Shown in pieces: positions 33,486 to 42,047 of a stretch of DNA of 64,000 nucleotides. Both the position numbers and the translations under genes were made by a program. The notes under the pieces were generated by a model, which saw only the letters and a program-made list of their open reading frames with translations, did not search any database and was not told the DNA's origin. Source of the stretch: an uncultured Roseicyclus sp. (GTDB taxonomy: Bacteria; Pseudomonadota; Alphaproteobacteria; Rhodobacterales; Rhodobacteraceae); NCBI GenBank assembly GCA_947494975.1, contig CANLXA010000002.1, forward strand, positions 620,001 to 684,000. Reading direction: 5' to 3'. Each line of letters opens with the position of its first letter. Position 1 is the stretch's first letter.

Positions 33486-35051
33486 GTGACACTTCAAACA
33501 CGACCCCCCCTTTCCCCAAGAGATGAGCCCCGCGACGCGCCGCGTGTCCGCGTTGCCGTCGCAAGCGAGACGCGTGGGTTCGATGCGCGGATGGTTGTGG
33601 GCGCGATGCTTGCTTTCGCCACCGCGCTGGCCGTTGCACTAAGCGCGCTGCCTGCGCGGGCGCAAACCGGCGCGCTTCCGGGCTTCGCCGATCTGGTGGC
33701 TCAGGTTGGTGACGCTGTCGTGAACATCACCACGTCATCGGTTGTGGCCGGCCGCGCCGGTGGCCCGCAGCCGATTGTGCCCGAAGGCTCCCCGCTGGAA
33801 GACTTTTTCAACGATTTCCTCGATCGCCAGGGCCCGGGTGATCGGGCCCCGCGTCGGTCGCAGGCCCTTGGATCCGGCTTCGTCATTTCCGAGGACGGCT
33901 ATATCGTCACCAACAACCACGTCATCGAAGGCGCGGACGAGATCATGATCGAGTTTCGCAGCGGCCGTGAACTGGTGGCCGAGCTGATCGGGACGGATCC
34001 CAATACCGACATCGCGCTTCTGAAAGTCGAAAGCGACGAGCCATTGCCGTTCGTCACCTTCGGCGCGGCATCCGAGCACCGGGTTGGCGATTGGGTCATG
34101 GTGATGGGCAACCCGCTTGGGCAGGGGTTTTCCGTTTCAGTTGGCGTGATTTCGGCCTTCGGCCGCTCGCTGTCGGGTGCCTATGATGATTTCATTCAGA
34201 CCGATGCGGCCATCAACCAGGGTAATTCCGGCGGCCCGCTCTTCAATCTTGACGGTGAAGTGATCGGCGTGAACACCGCCATCCTGTCGCCCACCGGTGG
34301 CTCCATCGGGATCGGGTTCGCCATGTCGTCCGATGTCGTGACGAATGTGGTGCCGCAGTTGCGCGAATTTGGCGAAACCCGCCGCGGATGGCTCGGCGTC
34401 CGCATCCAGGACGTGACGCCGGAAATGGCCGAGGCGATGAACCTCGAAGAAGCGCGTGGCGCGATGGTGACCGATGTGCCAACCGGCCCGGCGTCGGAAG
34501 GGGGCATCGAAGTCGGCGACGTGATCCTGTCTTTCGACGGACAGGATATTCAGGATACCCGCGGCCTTGTGCGTCTCGTGGGGGATAGCACCGTTGGAGA
34601 GACCGTGCGCGTGCTTGTGTTCCGCGATGGCGAAACCCAGACCCTCCGGGTGACGCTTGGCCGCCGCGAAACGGCGGAAGCCGCATCTGCCCCATCGACC
34701 AACGGCGACGGACCCGACGCCACCCCGTCAAGCGAGATACTGGGCATGACGTTGACACCGCTGACCGATGAAATGCGCGAGCGCCTGAATGCCGGGAACG
34801 TCACATCCGGTCTTGTGATCGAAGAGGTCGACCCGGTATCGGACGCGGCGGAGATGGGCCTTCAGGCAGGTGACATCATCACCGAGGTGACGCAACAATC
34901 GGTGGCATCTGTGGCCGATTTTCAAGCCCGCATCGATGCGGCGGCCGAGGCGGGGCAGAAGTCCATCCTGCTGCTCATCCGCCGGGACGGAAACCCGCGC
35001 TTCATGGCACTGACCATCGAAGAAGAGGAAGAGCTGGAAACCACGGAGTAA
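33486..35051 (+). CDS. Do-type periplasmic serine protease (DegP/DegQ)
   Basis: 521 residues. The hydrophobic export signal (MLAFATALAVALSALPARAQ) lies after a 38-residue cytosolic head. The HtrA protease domain has His (IVTNNHVIEGADE), Asp (NTDIALLKVES) and Ser (NQGNSGGPLF). Two PDZ domains follow, with GWLGVRIQDVTPEMAE and GLVIEEVDPVSDAAEMGLQA. The tail is Glu-rich (EEEEELETTE). I chose the GTG at 33486 because GAGGAGG lies nine bases before it; a TTG at 33468 is in frame too. It degrades or refolds damaged exported proteins. A clear terminator follows. Confidence 0.93.
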   Translation: MTLQTRPPLSPRDEPRDAPRVRVAVASETRGFDARMVVGAMLAFATALAVALSALPARAQTGALPGFADLVAQVGDAVVNITTSSVVAGRAGGPQPIVPEGSPLEDFFNDFLDRQGPGDRAPRRSQALGSGFVISEDGYIVTNNHVIEGADEIMIEFRSGRELVAELIGTDPNTDIALLKVESDEPLPFVTFGAASEHRVGDWVMVMGNPLGQGFSVSVGVISAFGRSLSGAYDDFIQTDAAINQGNSGGPLFNLDGEVIGVNTAILSPTGGSIGIGFAMSSDVVTNVVPQLREFGETRRGWLGVRIQDVTPEMAEAMNLEEARGAMVTDVPTGPASEGGIEVGDVILSFDGQDIQDTRGLVRLVGDSTVGETVRVLVFRDGETQTLRVTLGRRETAEAASAPSTNGDGPDATPSSEILGMTLTPLTDEMRERLNAGNVTSGLVIEEVDPVSDAAEMGLQAGDIITEVTQQSVASVADFQARIDAAAEAGQKSILLLIRRDGNPRFMALTIEEEEELETTE

Positions 35052-35075
35052 GGCGTCCAGCCCTTGGAACACACG

Positions 35076-35107
35076 GCCCCCGGTGCGCTGGCGTCGGGGG
35101 CTTTTTT
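35076..35107 (+). terminator. Rho-independent terminator of the Do protease gene
   Basis: GCCCCCG at 35076-35082 pairs with CGGGGGC at 35095-35101; six T follow at 35102-35107. It ends the hfl-degP region 25 bases after the stop. Confidence 0.85.
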
Positions 35108-35117
35108 GCGAGGTTCG

Positions 35118-35693
35118 CTAGCCGTCGGTCTCGCCGCCTGCGGCAAGTGCGGGATCCCAGACCGACAGGCCAAGCTGCCTGGCGGCGGCCAGCGAGAGCA
35201 CGCCGCTATCGAGGCCCTGTGGCACCTGATAGGCGCGGATCGCCTCGACCGTGGCGCGATCCATCTGCCCGGTGACGGGCGCATCGAAATGGCCCCGCGC
35301 GGCAAGGGCGCGTTGCAGGGTCGCAATGTAGTCGGTGTCATCTTCCAAGCCACAGGGGGTCTCGAACCACGTCTCCGTGCGGTCCTCCACGATCCTTTGC
35401 TCTGTCGCGGTGACGAAGACGGCAGGGCGGCGGACGTTGCCGTTGCGGTCAAGTCGCTCCGGCTCCAACAGGATCTGCTCGGTGACAGTTTCGATCACGG
35501 CCGGGTTCACTTCACGGCCGTAACAGCTTTGGGGATCGGCGTCGGGTGGGCCGAAGCCGCGCGTCACCTGAACGCCCGACGCGCCGGACGTGGTGACGGG
35601 ATCAATGACCGAGGTGAAATTATCCTCTGCCGAGCCAACGCCGTTACACGCCGAGAGGCCGCCAAGGGCGGCCAGGATGATAAGTCTGCGCAT
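35118..35693 (-). CDS. Peptidoglycan-binding-domain lipoprotein
   Basis: 191 residues from the ATG at 35693. MRRLIILAALGGLSAC is a lipoprotein signal with lipobox LSAC; the mature protein starts at Cys. The middle (FGPPDADPQSCYGREVNPAV, then ILLEPERLDRNGNVRRPAVF) is not a known domain. The C-terminus (about 130-180) carries a PG_binding_1-like fold: YIATLQRALAARGHFDAPVT, then GQMDRATVEAIRAYQ. A role at the cell wall is likely; no enzyme motif is seen. Confidence 0.8.
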   Translation of the reverse strand: MRRLIILAALGGLSACNGVGSAEDNFTSVIDPVTTSGASGVQVTRGFGPPDADPQSCYGREVNPAVIETVTEQILLEPERLDRNGNVRRPAVFVTATEQRIVEDRTETWFETPCGLEDDTDYIATLQRALAARGHFDAPVTGQMDRATVEAIRAYQVPQGLDSGVLSLAAARQLGLSVWDPALAAGGETDG

Positions 35694-35822
35694 GGGACTG
35701 CTCTGTCCTGCTCTTATTATTTGGAACAGCATAACGCATTCACGGCGGTCGGGGAAGCGCCCGCATGGGGCACCGGATTTTCCCGCCGATCCCGCTCCTA
35801 CTGGTATCACTGTCTCTTTTGA

Positions 35823-36311
<489 letters not shown>

Positions 36312-36321
36312 AGGGGCGCCG

Positions 36322-37152
36322 GTGGCGCCGCGTCATCCGCTGAGTATGTGGTGCCGGGTCGCTCGCGGCGCGTGGATAGGCCTTTTCCTGTCGCTGGCCG
36401 GGCAGGGCGCGTGGGCCTGCACGATCGCGCCCCATCAGGCCACCGCGATGCCGGAAAGCCTGAGCAATCAATGGCCAGGCCATGGCGGATCTCTGGCATG
36501 GTATGACGGGCCAACGACGCGATACGCCCATGGCGTGCTTGGCGACGCAATCGAAGGGTCGCGTCTCCACGCCTATTCCGAACACGCGGTGTCGCCCTGC
36601 GGAGATCACATGCTGACCTTGCCCGATGAGTTGGTGTTCGAGGACACGGCGCCGCGTCTGGCCGATCTGGACGGCGATGGCTTACCCGAAATCATCGTGG
36701 TGCAAAGCCATCAGCGCCTAGGCGCGCAGCTGGCCATTTACCGCGTTGCGGAGGGTGAGCCCGGCATCGATATGGTTGCAACCACGCCGTTCATCGGGCG
36801 CCCCAACCGGTGGCTCGCGCCGATCGGGGCGGCGGATCTGGATGGGGACGGGGTGGTGGAGATCGCCTATGTGGACCGCCCGCATCTGGCGCGGACCTTA
36901 CGGGTGTGGCGGTTCGAGACCGATCAATTGACAGAGATCGCCGCCCTGGAGGGCCTCACGAACCATCGTATCGGTGAGCCGTTCATCACGGGCGGCATCC
37001 GCGACTGTGGCGAGGGCCCAGAGATGATCACCGCGAATGCCGGCTGGACCCAGGTCATGGGGACCCGGATAGAGGGCGGCACACTGACCACGCGCCCGCT
37101 CGCGCCCTTCAGCCATGACGCGGTGAGCTCGATCCTCAATTGCGCCCGCTGA
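36322..37152 (+). CDS. Exported VCBS/FG-GAP-repeat protein
   Basis: 276 residues from a GTG with AAGGGG just upstream; an ATG at 36346 would shorten the signal peptide head. The signal region is [15 protein letters not shown]. Two Ca-binding-like repeats stand out: [19 protein letters not shown] and [19 protein letters not shown], each with DxDGDG as in integrin-like FG-GAP blades. C-terminal residues ([20 protein letters not shown]) fit a beta-propeller blade. It starts 10 bases after the ferredoxin stop. Extracellular or periplasmic; partner unknown. Confidence 0.75.
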   Translation: MAPRHPLSMWCRVARGAWIGLFLSLAGQGAWACTIAPHQATAMPESLSNQWPGHGGSLAWYDGPTTRYAHGVLGDAIEGSRLHAYSEHAVSPCGDHMLTLPDELVFEDTAPRLADLDGDGLPEIIVVQSHQRLGAQLAIYRVAEGEPGIDMVATTPFIGRPNRWLAPIGAADLDGDGVVEIAYVDRPHLARTLRVWRFETDQLTEIAALEGLTNHRIGEPFITGGIRDCGEGPEMITANAGWTQVMGTRIEGGTLTTRPLAPFSHDAVSSILNCAR

Positions 37153-37277
37153 CCTGTCTCTTTCATCTCAATTTCCCCAAACGCCCGATACACCGCCCGC
37201 GAACCGCCGGTGCACTTGACTTCACGGCCCACGACCGGTCTATCCGGCCCGTAATTCGACCATTCGGAGAGCCGCTG

Positions 37278-39056
37278 ATGCACGCCTATCGCAGCCATAC
37301 CTGCGCCGACCTGACCGCCGCCAATGTGGGCGACACGATCCGCCTTTCGGGCTGGGTGCATCGGCGCCGGGACCATGGCGGGGTCATCTTCATCGACCTC
37401 CGCGATCACTATGGCATCACGCAGATCCTCTGCGATCCCGATAGCCCGGTATTTGAGCAGGTCGAGACGCTACGGGCCGAGTTCTGCATTCGCATCGATG
37501 GCGAGGTAAAGGCGCGTGACCCCGAGTTGGTGAACCCCAAGCTGCCGACTGGCGAGATCGAGGTGTTCATCCGCGATATGGAGGTGCTGGGAAGTGCGGC
37601 CGAGCTGCCGCTTCAGGTGTTCGGCGATCAGGAATACCCGGAAGAGACGCGCCTGCGCTACAGGTATCTCGACCTGCGGCGCGACGTGATGCAGCGCAAC
37701 ATGATGCTGCGCTCGGACGTTGTGGCAAGCGTGCGCAAACGGATGTGGGATCAAGGGTTTCGCGAATATCAGACGCCGATCATCACGGCATCGAGCCCCG
37801 AAGGCGCGCGCGACTTTCTGGTGCCCTCCCGCCAGCATCCGGGCAAATTCTATGCGCTGCCCCAGGCGCCGCAGCAGTTCAAACAGCTGCTGATGGTGTC
37901 GGGCTTCGACAAGTATTTTCAGATCGCGCCCTGTTTCCGGGATGAAGATCCGCGCGCTGACCGCTCGCCGACGGACTTCTATCAACTCGACATGGAGATG
38001 TCATTTGTGGAGCAGCAAGACGTGTTCGATACCATCGAGCCGGTCCTGAAGGGAGTTTTCGAGGAATTCGGTGGCGGCGCGTCAGTCGATCAGCACTGGC
38101 CCCTCATCTCCTATGCCGATGCGGCGCTGTGGTACGGGACGGACAAGCCGGATCTGCGGAACCCGATCAAGATGCAGATCGTGTCCGAGCATTTTGCGGG
38201 GTCGGGCTTTGCGATCTTTGCGCGCCTGTTAGAGCAGGAAGGCACGCAGGTGCGGGCAATCCCGGCGCCGAAGGGTGGATCGCGCAAGTTCTGCGACCGG
38301 ATGAACAAGTTCGCGCAGGAGCAGGGCCTGCCCGGGATGGGGTACATCTTCTGGCGCGAGGCCGACCAGGGTATGATGGAAGCCGCAGGGCCGTTGGCCA
38401 AGAATATCGGGCCGGAACGGACCGAGGCGATCCGGCAGCAACTGGGCCTTGGGATCGGCGATGCGGCGTTTTTCCTGGCGGGCAAGCCGTCTGAGTTTGA
38501 GGCTGTCGCCGGGCGCGCCCGCGTGGTGATCGGCAATGAATTGGGCCTGATCGAGGACAACCGCTTTGCGTTCGCGTGGATCGTGGATTTCCCGATGTAC
38601 GAGGCCGACGAGGAGAGCGGCAAGATCGATTTTTCGCACAACCCGTTCTCGATGCCGCAAGGCGGCCTTGCGGCGTTGGATGGCGATCCGTTGTCGGTTC
38701 TCGGGTACCAATACGATTTGGCGTGTAACGGGTACGAGCTCGTGTCCGGCGCAATCCGGAACCACCAGCCGGAGATCATGTTCAAAGCGTTTGAACTGGC
38801 CGGCTACGATTCCGACGAGGTGCGCAAGCGCTTTGGCGGCATGGTCAATGCCTTCCAATACGGCGCGCCGCCCCACGGGGGATGCGCCGCCGGGATCGAC
38901 CGGATTGTGATGCTGCTCGCCGATACGGCCAATATTCGCGAAGTGATCCTCTTCCCGATGAACCAGCGCGCGGAAGACCTGATGATGAATGCCCCATCCG
39001 ATCCGGCACCGGATCAGTTGATGGAGCTTGGGTTGCGTGTGATCCCGCAGGACTAG
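37278..39056 (+). CDS. aspS: Aspartate-tRNA ligase
   Basis: 592 residues, the bacterial type. N-terminal OB-fold anticodon domain ([20 protein letters not shown]), class II motif 2 ([20 protein letters not shown]), the bacterial GAD insert domain (about 290-420) and motif 3 [18 protein letters not shown] chose the ATG at 37278 ([19 protein letters not shown]) with GGAG upstream. It may be non-discriminating, aspartylating tRNA-Asn, if the genome lacks AsnRS and has GatCAB; the window cannot tell. Confidence 0.96.
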   Translation: MHAYRSHTCADLTAANVGDTIRLSGWVHRRRDHGGVIFIDLRDHYGITQILCDPDSPVFEQVETLRAEFCIRIDGEVKARDPELVNPKLPTGEIEVFIRDMEVLGSAAELPLQVFGDQEYPEETRLRYRYLDLRRDVMQRNMMLRSDVVASVRKRMWDQGFREYQTPIITASSPEGARDFLVPSRQHPGKFYALPQAPQQFKQLLMVSGFDKYFQIAPCFRDEDPRADRSPTDFYQLDMEMSFVEQQDVFDTIEPVLKGVFEEFGGGASVDQHWPLISYADAALWYGTDKPDLRNPIKMQIVSEHFAGSGFAIFARLLEQEGTQVRAIPAPKGGSRKFCDRMNKFAQEQGLPGMGYIFWREADQGMMEAAGPLAKNIGPERTEAIRQQLGLGIGDAAFFLAGKPSEFEAVAGRARVVIGNELGLIEDNRFAFAWIVDFPMYEADEESGKIDFSHNPFSMPQGGLAALDGDPLSVLGYQYDLACNGYELVSGAIRNHQPEIMFKAFELAGYDSDEVRKRFGGMVNAFQYGAPPHGGCAAGIDRIVMLLADTANIREVILFPMNQRAEDLMMNAPSDPAPDQLMELGLRVIPQD

Positions 39057-39148
39057 GTCGGCGGGTAGGCACAACACCTCATATGAAGGGGCGTACTGGC
39101 TTCATTCTTAGTAGGAATGCGGATCACCCGTATCCGTCGGCGCTGATG

Positions 39149-39856
39149 TCAGACGATTCCGGGCATGGCCTGGATCCTGCCAGACAGGAATTCGCGGATT
39201 GCCGCGCGGTCCGGTGGTGCGAGTGTATCGGCCATTTTGCGCGCCAGATCCTCAAGCGCCGTATCCTTGATCGCGCGGGCCAGGCCAATCAGGAACCGAC
39301 GCAGGTAGCTGACCGGCGGCGTGTCGAGGGCCAAGAGGTCCATCGCGTGGCTCAAGTCCTCGCGCAGGGCCAGAGGATCAGGGTCAACACTGATGATCTG
39401 GGCATCACGCGGCCCCATCGGCCGAAGCGCGTTGGGAAGGTGGGACAGGATAGCAGCCTGATAGGCGGCGATGGTGGGCACGGGTTTGGCAATGAAACCG
39501 TCGGCACCTGCGGCAAGCACCTGGCGTTCGGCCTCTTCGCGCTCGGCCCCGGACGTCCCAAGGATCACCTGCAGGCGCGGCGTCGCGGAGGCTATGGTGG
39601 AAATCAGATCAAGCCCGGACCCGTCCGGCAATCCCAGATCGATTATCGCCACGGTCGGGGAATAGACGTTAAGATGCCGTTCCGCGGACGCGAGGCAATC
39701 GGCGCGGCGCAATCGCGCTCCTGATCGCATGCTCATCAACCGGATCGCTTCGGAGGCATAGCGGCTGTCCTCCACGACCAGGATCGTCAAGCCCAATAGC
39801 GGCCGTTCCGCTGTCGGTTGCGGTCGCAGGTCAAACTCACTTTTGCGATCATCCAT
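39149..39856 (-). CDS. Orphan receiver-domain response regulator
   Basis: 235 residues. A receiver domain lies at about 20-140, with LTILVVEDSRYASEAIRLMS, phosphoacceptor Asp in VAIIDLGLPDGSGLDL, Thr/Ser in ILGTSGAE and Lys in GFIAKPVPT. The C-terminal ~90 residues (LSHAMDLLALDTPPVSYLRR and onward) are helical and do not match a DNA-binding or enzymatic output. No kinase is near. I chose the ATG at 39856; the frame is open for 18 more codons. Confidence 0.82.
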   Translation of the reverse strand: MDDRKSEFDLRPQPTAERPLLGLTILVVEDSRYASEAIRLMSMRSGARLRRADCLASAERHLNVYSPTVAIIDLGLPDGSGLDLISTIASATPRLQVILGTSGAEREEAERQVLAAGADGFIAKPVPTIAAYQAAILSHLPNALRPMGPRDAQIISVDPDPLALREDLSHAMDLLALDTPPVSYLRRFLIGLARAIKDTALEDLARKMADTLAPPDRAAIREFLSGRIQAMPGIV

Positions 39857-40022
39857 CTGTCGTCCCCCATTGTGCAGCGATTGCCTCAAGCCCGAAAGTT
39901 CATGTTGCACAGCCCGGGTTTACAGGACGTAAACGCCGCGCTGCGACATTGCCCGATCTTGCCGCCTACGCGTGGGCACGCCATATGGTCGAGCAACGCA
40001 CTCCAACCCAATGAGCCCTCAG

Positions 40023-40427
40023 ATGATCGGACGCCTCAACCATGTCGCCATTGCCGTGCCGGACCTTGATGCCGCTGCCGCGCAATACCGAAACACCCTT
40101 GGCGCGACTGTCGGTGCCCCGCAGGACGAGCCGGATCACGGCGTAACGGTGATTTTCATCGAGCTGCCAAATACCAAGATCGAGCTCTTGCACCCGCTTG
40201 GGGATAACTCCCCCATAAATGGGTTTCTGGAAAAGAATCCCGCCGGTGGGATCCATCATATCTGTTATGAAGTTGAAGATATCCTAGCTGCGCGCGACCG
40301 GTTACAGGCAGAAGGGGCCCGCATTCTGGGTAATGGAGAGCCGAAGGTCGGCGCCCATGGGAAACCTGTCTTGTTTCTCCACCCCAAGGATTTCACGGGC
40401 ACACTTGTCGAGTTGGAGCAGGTCTGA
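40023..40427 (+). CDS. mce: Methylmalonyl-CoA epimerase
   Basis: 134 residues of the VOC fold: MIGRLNHVAIAVPDLDAAAA, then VIFIELPNTKIELLHPLG, GFLEKNPAGGIHHICYEVED and VLFLHPKDFTGTLVELEQV. The metal His and Glu residues are those of methylmalonyl-CoA epimerases, which act in propionyl-CoA assimilation. The ATG at 40011 would add four residues. The next gene overlaps by one base (TGATG), so they are coupled. Confidence 0.9.
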   Translation: MIGRLNHVAIAVPDLDAAAAQYRNTLGATVGAPQDEPDHGVTVIFIELPNTKIELLHPLGDNSPINGFLEKNPAGGIHHICYEVEDILAARDRLQAEGARILGNGEPKVGAHGKPVLFLHPKDFTGTLVELEQV

Positions 40428-40714
40428 TGGGGGTGGTCACCGGCATCGTCTTGTACGCCATCATCTGGTTCATGACGCTCCTGATCGCACTTCAGGTGAG
40501 GGTTACCAGCCAGGATGAGGCGGGGGCCCGTGTGGCTGGTACCCATGGCTCTGCCCCTGCGGATGCCAAGCTCAAACAACGGGTGATCTGGACCAGCATC
40601 ATCGCCGCTGGCATCTGGCTGATCATCGCGTCGATCATCATTTTCGAGTTGATCACGCTCGACGATATCGACCTGTTCACGCGGTTCGGGATGGGCTCCT
40701 CTGCACCCCGTTGA
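40427..40714 (+). CDS. DUF1467 membrane protein
   Basis: 95 residues with two helices (about 5-24 and 55-76). VTGIVLYAIIWFMTLLIALQ and WLIIASIIIFELITLDDID are typical of DUF1467, a small alphaproteobacterial family of unknown function found next to methylmalonyl-CoA epimerase. The last 38 bases overlap the end of the convergent EI24 gene. Confidence 0.85.
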   Translation: MGVVTGIVLYAIIWFMTLLIALQVRVTSQDEAGARVAGTHGSAPADAKLKQRVIWTSIIAAGIWLIIASIIIFELITLDDIDLFTRFGMGSSAPR

Positions 40715-41390
40715 GCATGTGGTAGAGATGCGTGAACGTTGCGGCCCCGAGGATGGGGACGAGGATGTTCACCACTGGGATCGTCAGCGGCACCGCCATC
40801 AGGACACCAGCGGCGAACAGCGTGGGGCGGTTGCGTTTGCGAAACTCGGCCGCGCCGCGTGCATCGTGGCGGCGCAAGGCCACCATCTGTCCGTATTCTC
40901 GACCGATCAGGATCCCGTTCACGACCCAGAAGACGAGCGGAGCGAAGGGGCCGGAGAAGAGGTAGAAGACCAGCGCCAGAATATTGACGACCGTCAGGAT
41001 GCCGAGGAATTTCGCAACATCCACAAGAGCTTCGCCTATGGACAGGCCCCGCGCCGGGGGATGGCCCGGGTAGTGTTTGTCTTCGACGGCTTCGGCGACG
41101 CGATCCAGGAAGATGCCCATGAAGGCCGACGAGACCGGGACCATCAGGAAGATCGACAGAACCAGCATCAGTGGGATGCCCGCGATCGTCAGCGCATTGT
41201 CGATCCAGTTAACCTCCCCGATCCATGGCAGAGAGAACGTGTCGGGTACGAACCACCCAACGATACCGGCGAAAACCGCATAGAAGCCGACGAGAAGGCC
41301 GATCGTCAGCAGGATACCGAGGCCCAACACGCCCAGAAAGCGACTGTCGGTCAATTGGCCCACGGCCTTGAGAAATGCGTTGAAAATCAT
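40677..41390 (-). CDS. EI24/CysZ-like membrane protein
   Basis: 237 residues with five or six hydrophobic segments, beginning MIFNAFLKAVGQLTDSRFLG. Family markers are AFMGIFLDRVAEAVEDKHYP and GREYGQMVALRRHDARGAAE, as in EI24-domain (CysZ-like) proteins. CysZ moves sulfate; a transport role here is only suggested. Its ATG overlaps the nitroreductase stop by four bases; its 3' end overlaps DUF1467. Confidence 0.82.
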   Translation of the reverse strand: MIFNAFLKAVGQLTDSRFLGVLGLGILLTIGLLVGFYAVFAGIVGWFVPDTFSLPWIGEVNWIDNALTIAGIPLMLVLSIFLMVPVSSAFMGIFLDRVAEAVEDKHYPGHPPARGLSIGEALVDVAKFLGILTVVNILALVFYLFSGPFAPLVFWVVNGILIGREYGQMVALRRHDARGAAEFRKRNRPTLFAAGVLMAVPLTIPVVNILVPILGAATFTHLYHMLNGVQRSPSRTA

Positions 41391-41980
41391 TCTGTTACCC
41401 AAGTGGTGAGCGCATCGACATCAGGGCGCGGCCGGTCCGGGGGCATGCGCGCCTCATCCGCTATGTGGATGTAACCCGCTACGGTTTCATGGGGGAAAAG
41501 TTCGAGCCCTTGCGTCAGAAACGGGCGATCCGTCGCACGCCAGCCGGTCAACCACACCGCCCCCCATCCAGCGGCGAGGCTGGCATTCACCAACGTCAGG
41601 CACACGGCCGCCGCAGAGGCATATTGTTCGATCTCCGGCACCATGGGGTGGTGTTTCGGGCTGGCGACAACGGCCACGATCAACGGGGCTTCGGCAAATC
41701 CGGCGATGGCCTTCTGAAGACGATCGGCGTCAAGCGCCAACTCCGCCCCTCTGGTTTCGGTCAAACGGGCAAGCCGTTGGCAGGCGGGCGCATGAAGGAC
41801 GATGAATCGCCACGGCTCCAGCTTGCCGTGATCTGGCACACGGGCGGCAGCGCGGAGCAGGGTTTGCAGCGTCTCCGGGTCCGGTGCCATGGATCCAAGC
41901 ATGCGTGGGGGGCGCGACCGGCGCGTCAGCAGGAAATCGAGGGCGGCGGGATTCGGTGACAGGGGCTTGGCATCGGACAT
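41387..41980 (-). CDS. Nitroreductase-family oxidoreductase
   Basis: 197 residues, FMN-binding nitroreductase fold similar to YdjA: FLLTRRSRPPRMLGSMAPD with the phosphate-contacting Arg run, ARVPDHGKLEPWRFIVLHA and the GWGAVWLTGWRA loop. It would reduce nitro or quinone substrates with NAD(P)H; the natural substrate is unknown. First gene of a two-gene minus-strand unit; downstream of topA, 67 bp apart. Confidence 0.88.
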   Translation of the reverse strand: MSDAKPLSPNPAALDFLLTRRSRPPRMLGSMAPDPETLQTLLRAAARVPDHGKLEPWRFIVLHAPACQRLARLTETRGAELALDADRLQKAIAGFAEAPLIVAVVASPKHHPMVPEIEQYASAAAVCLTLVNASLAAGWGAVWLTGWRATDRPFLTQGLELFPHETVAGYIHIADEARMPPDRPRPDVDALTTWVTE

Positions 41981-42047
41981 GCATGGGATGTCGGGCGCGA
42001 CGGGCGCAAGATCAAGCCATTAACCGCCAAATGCGCCGTATTCCCGA

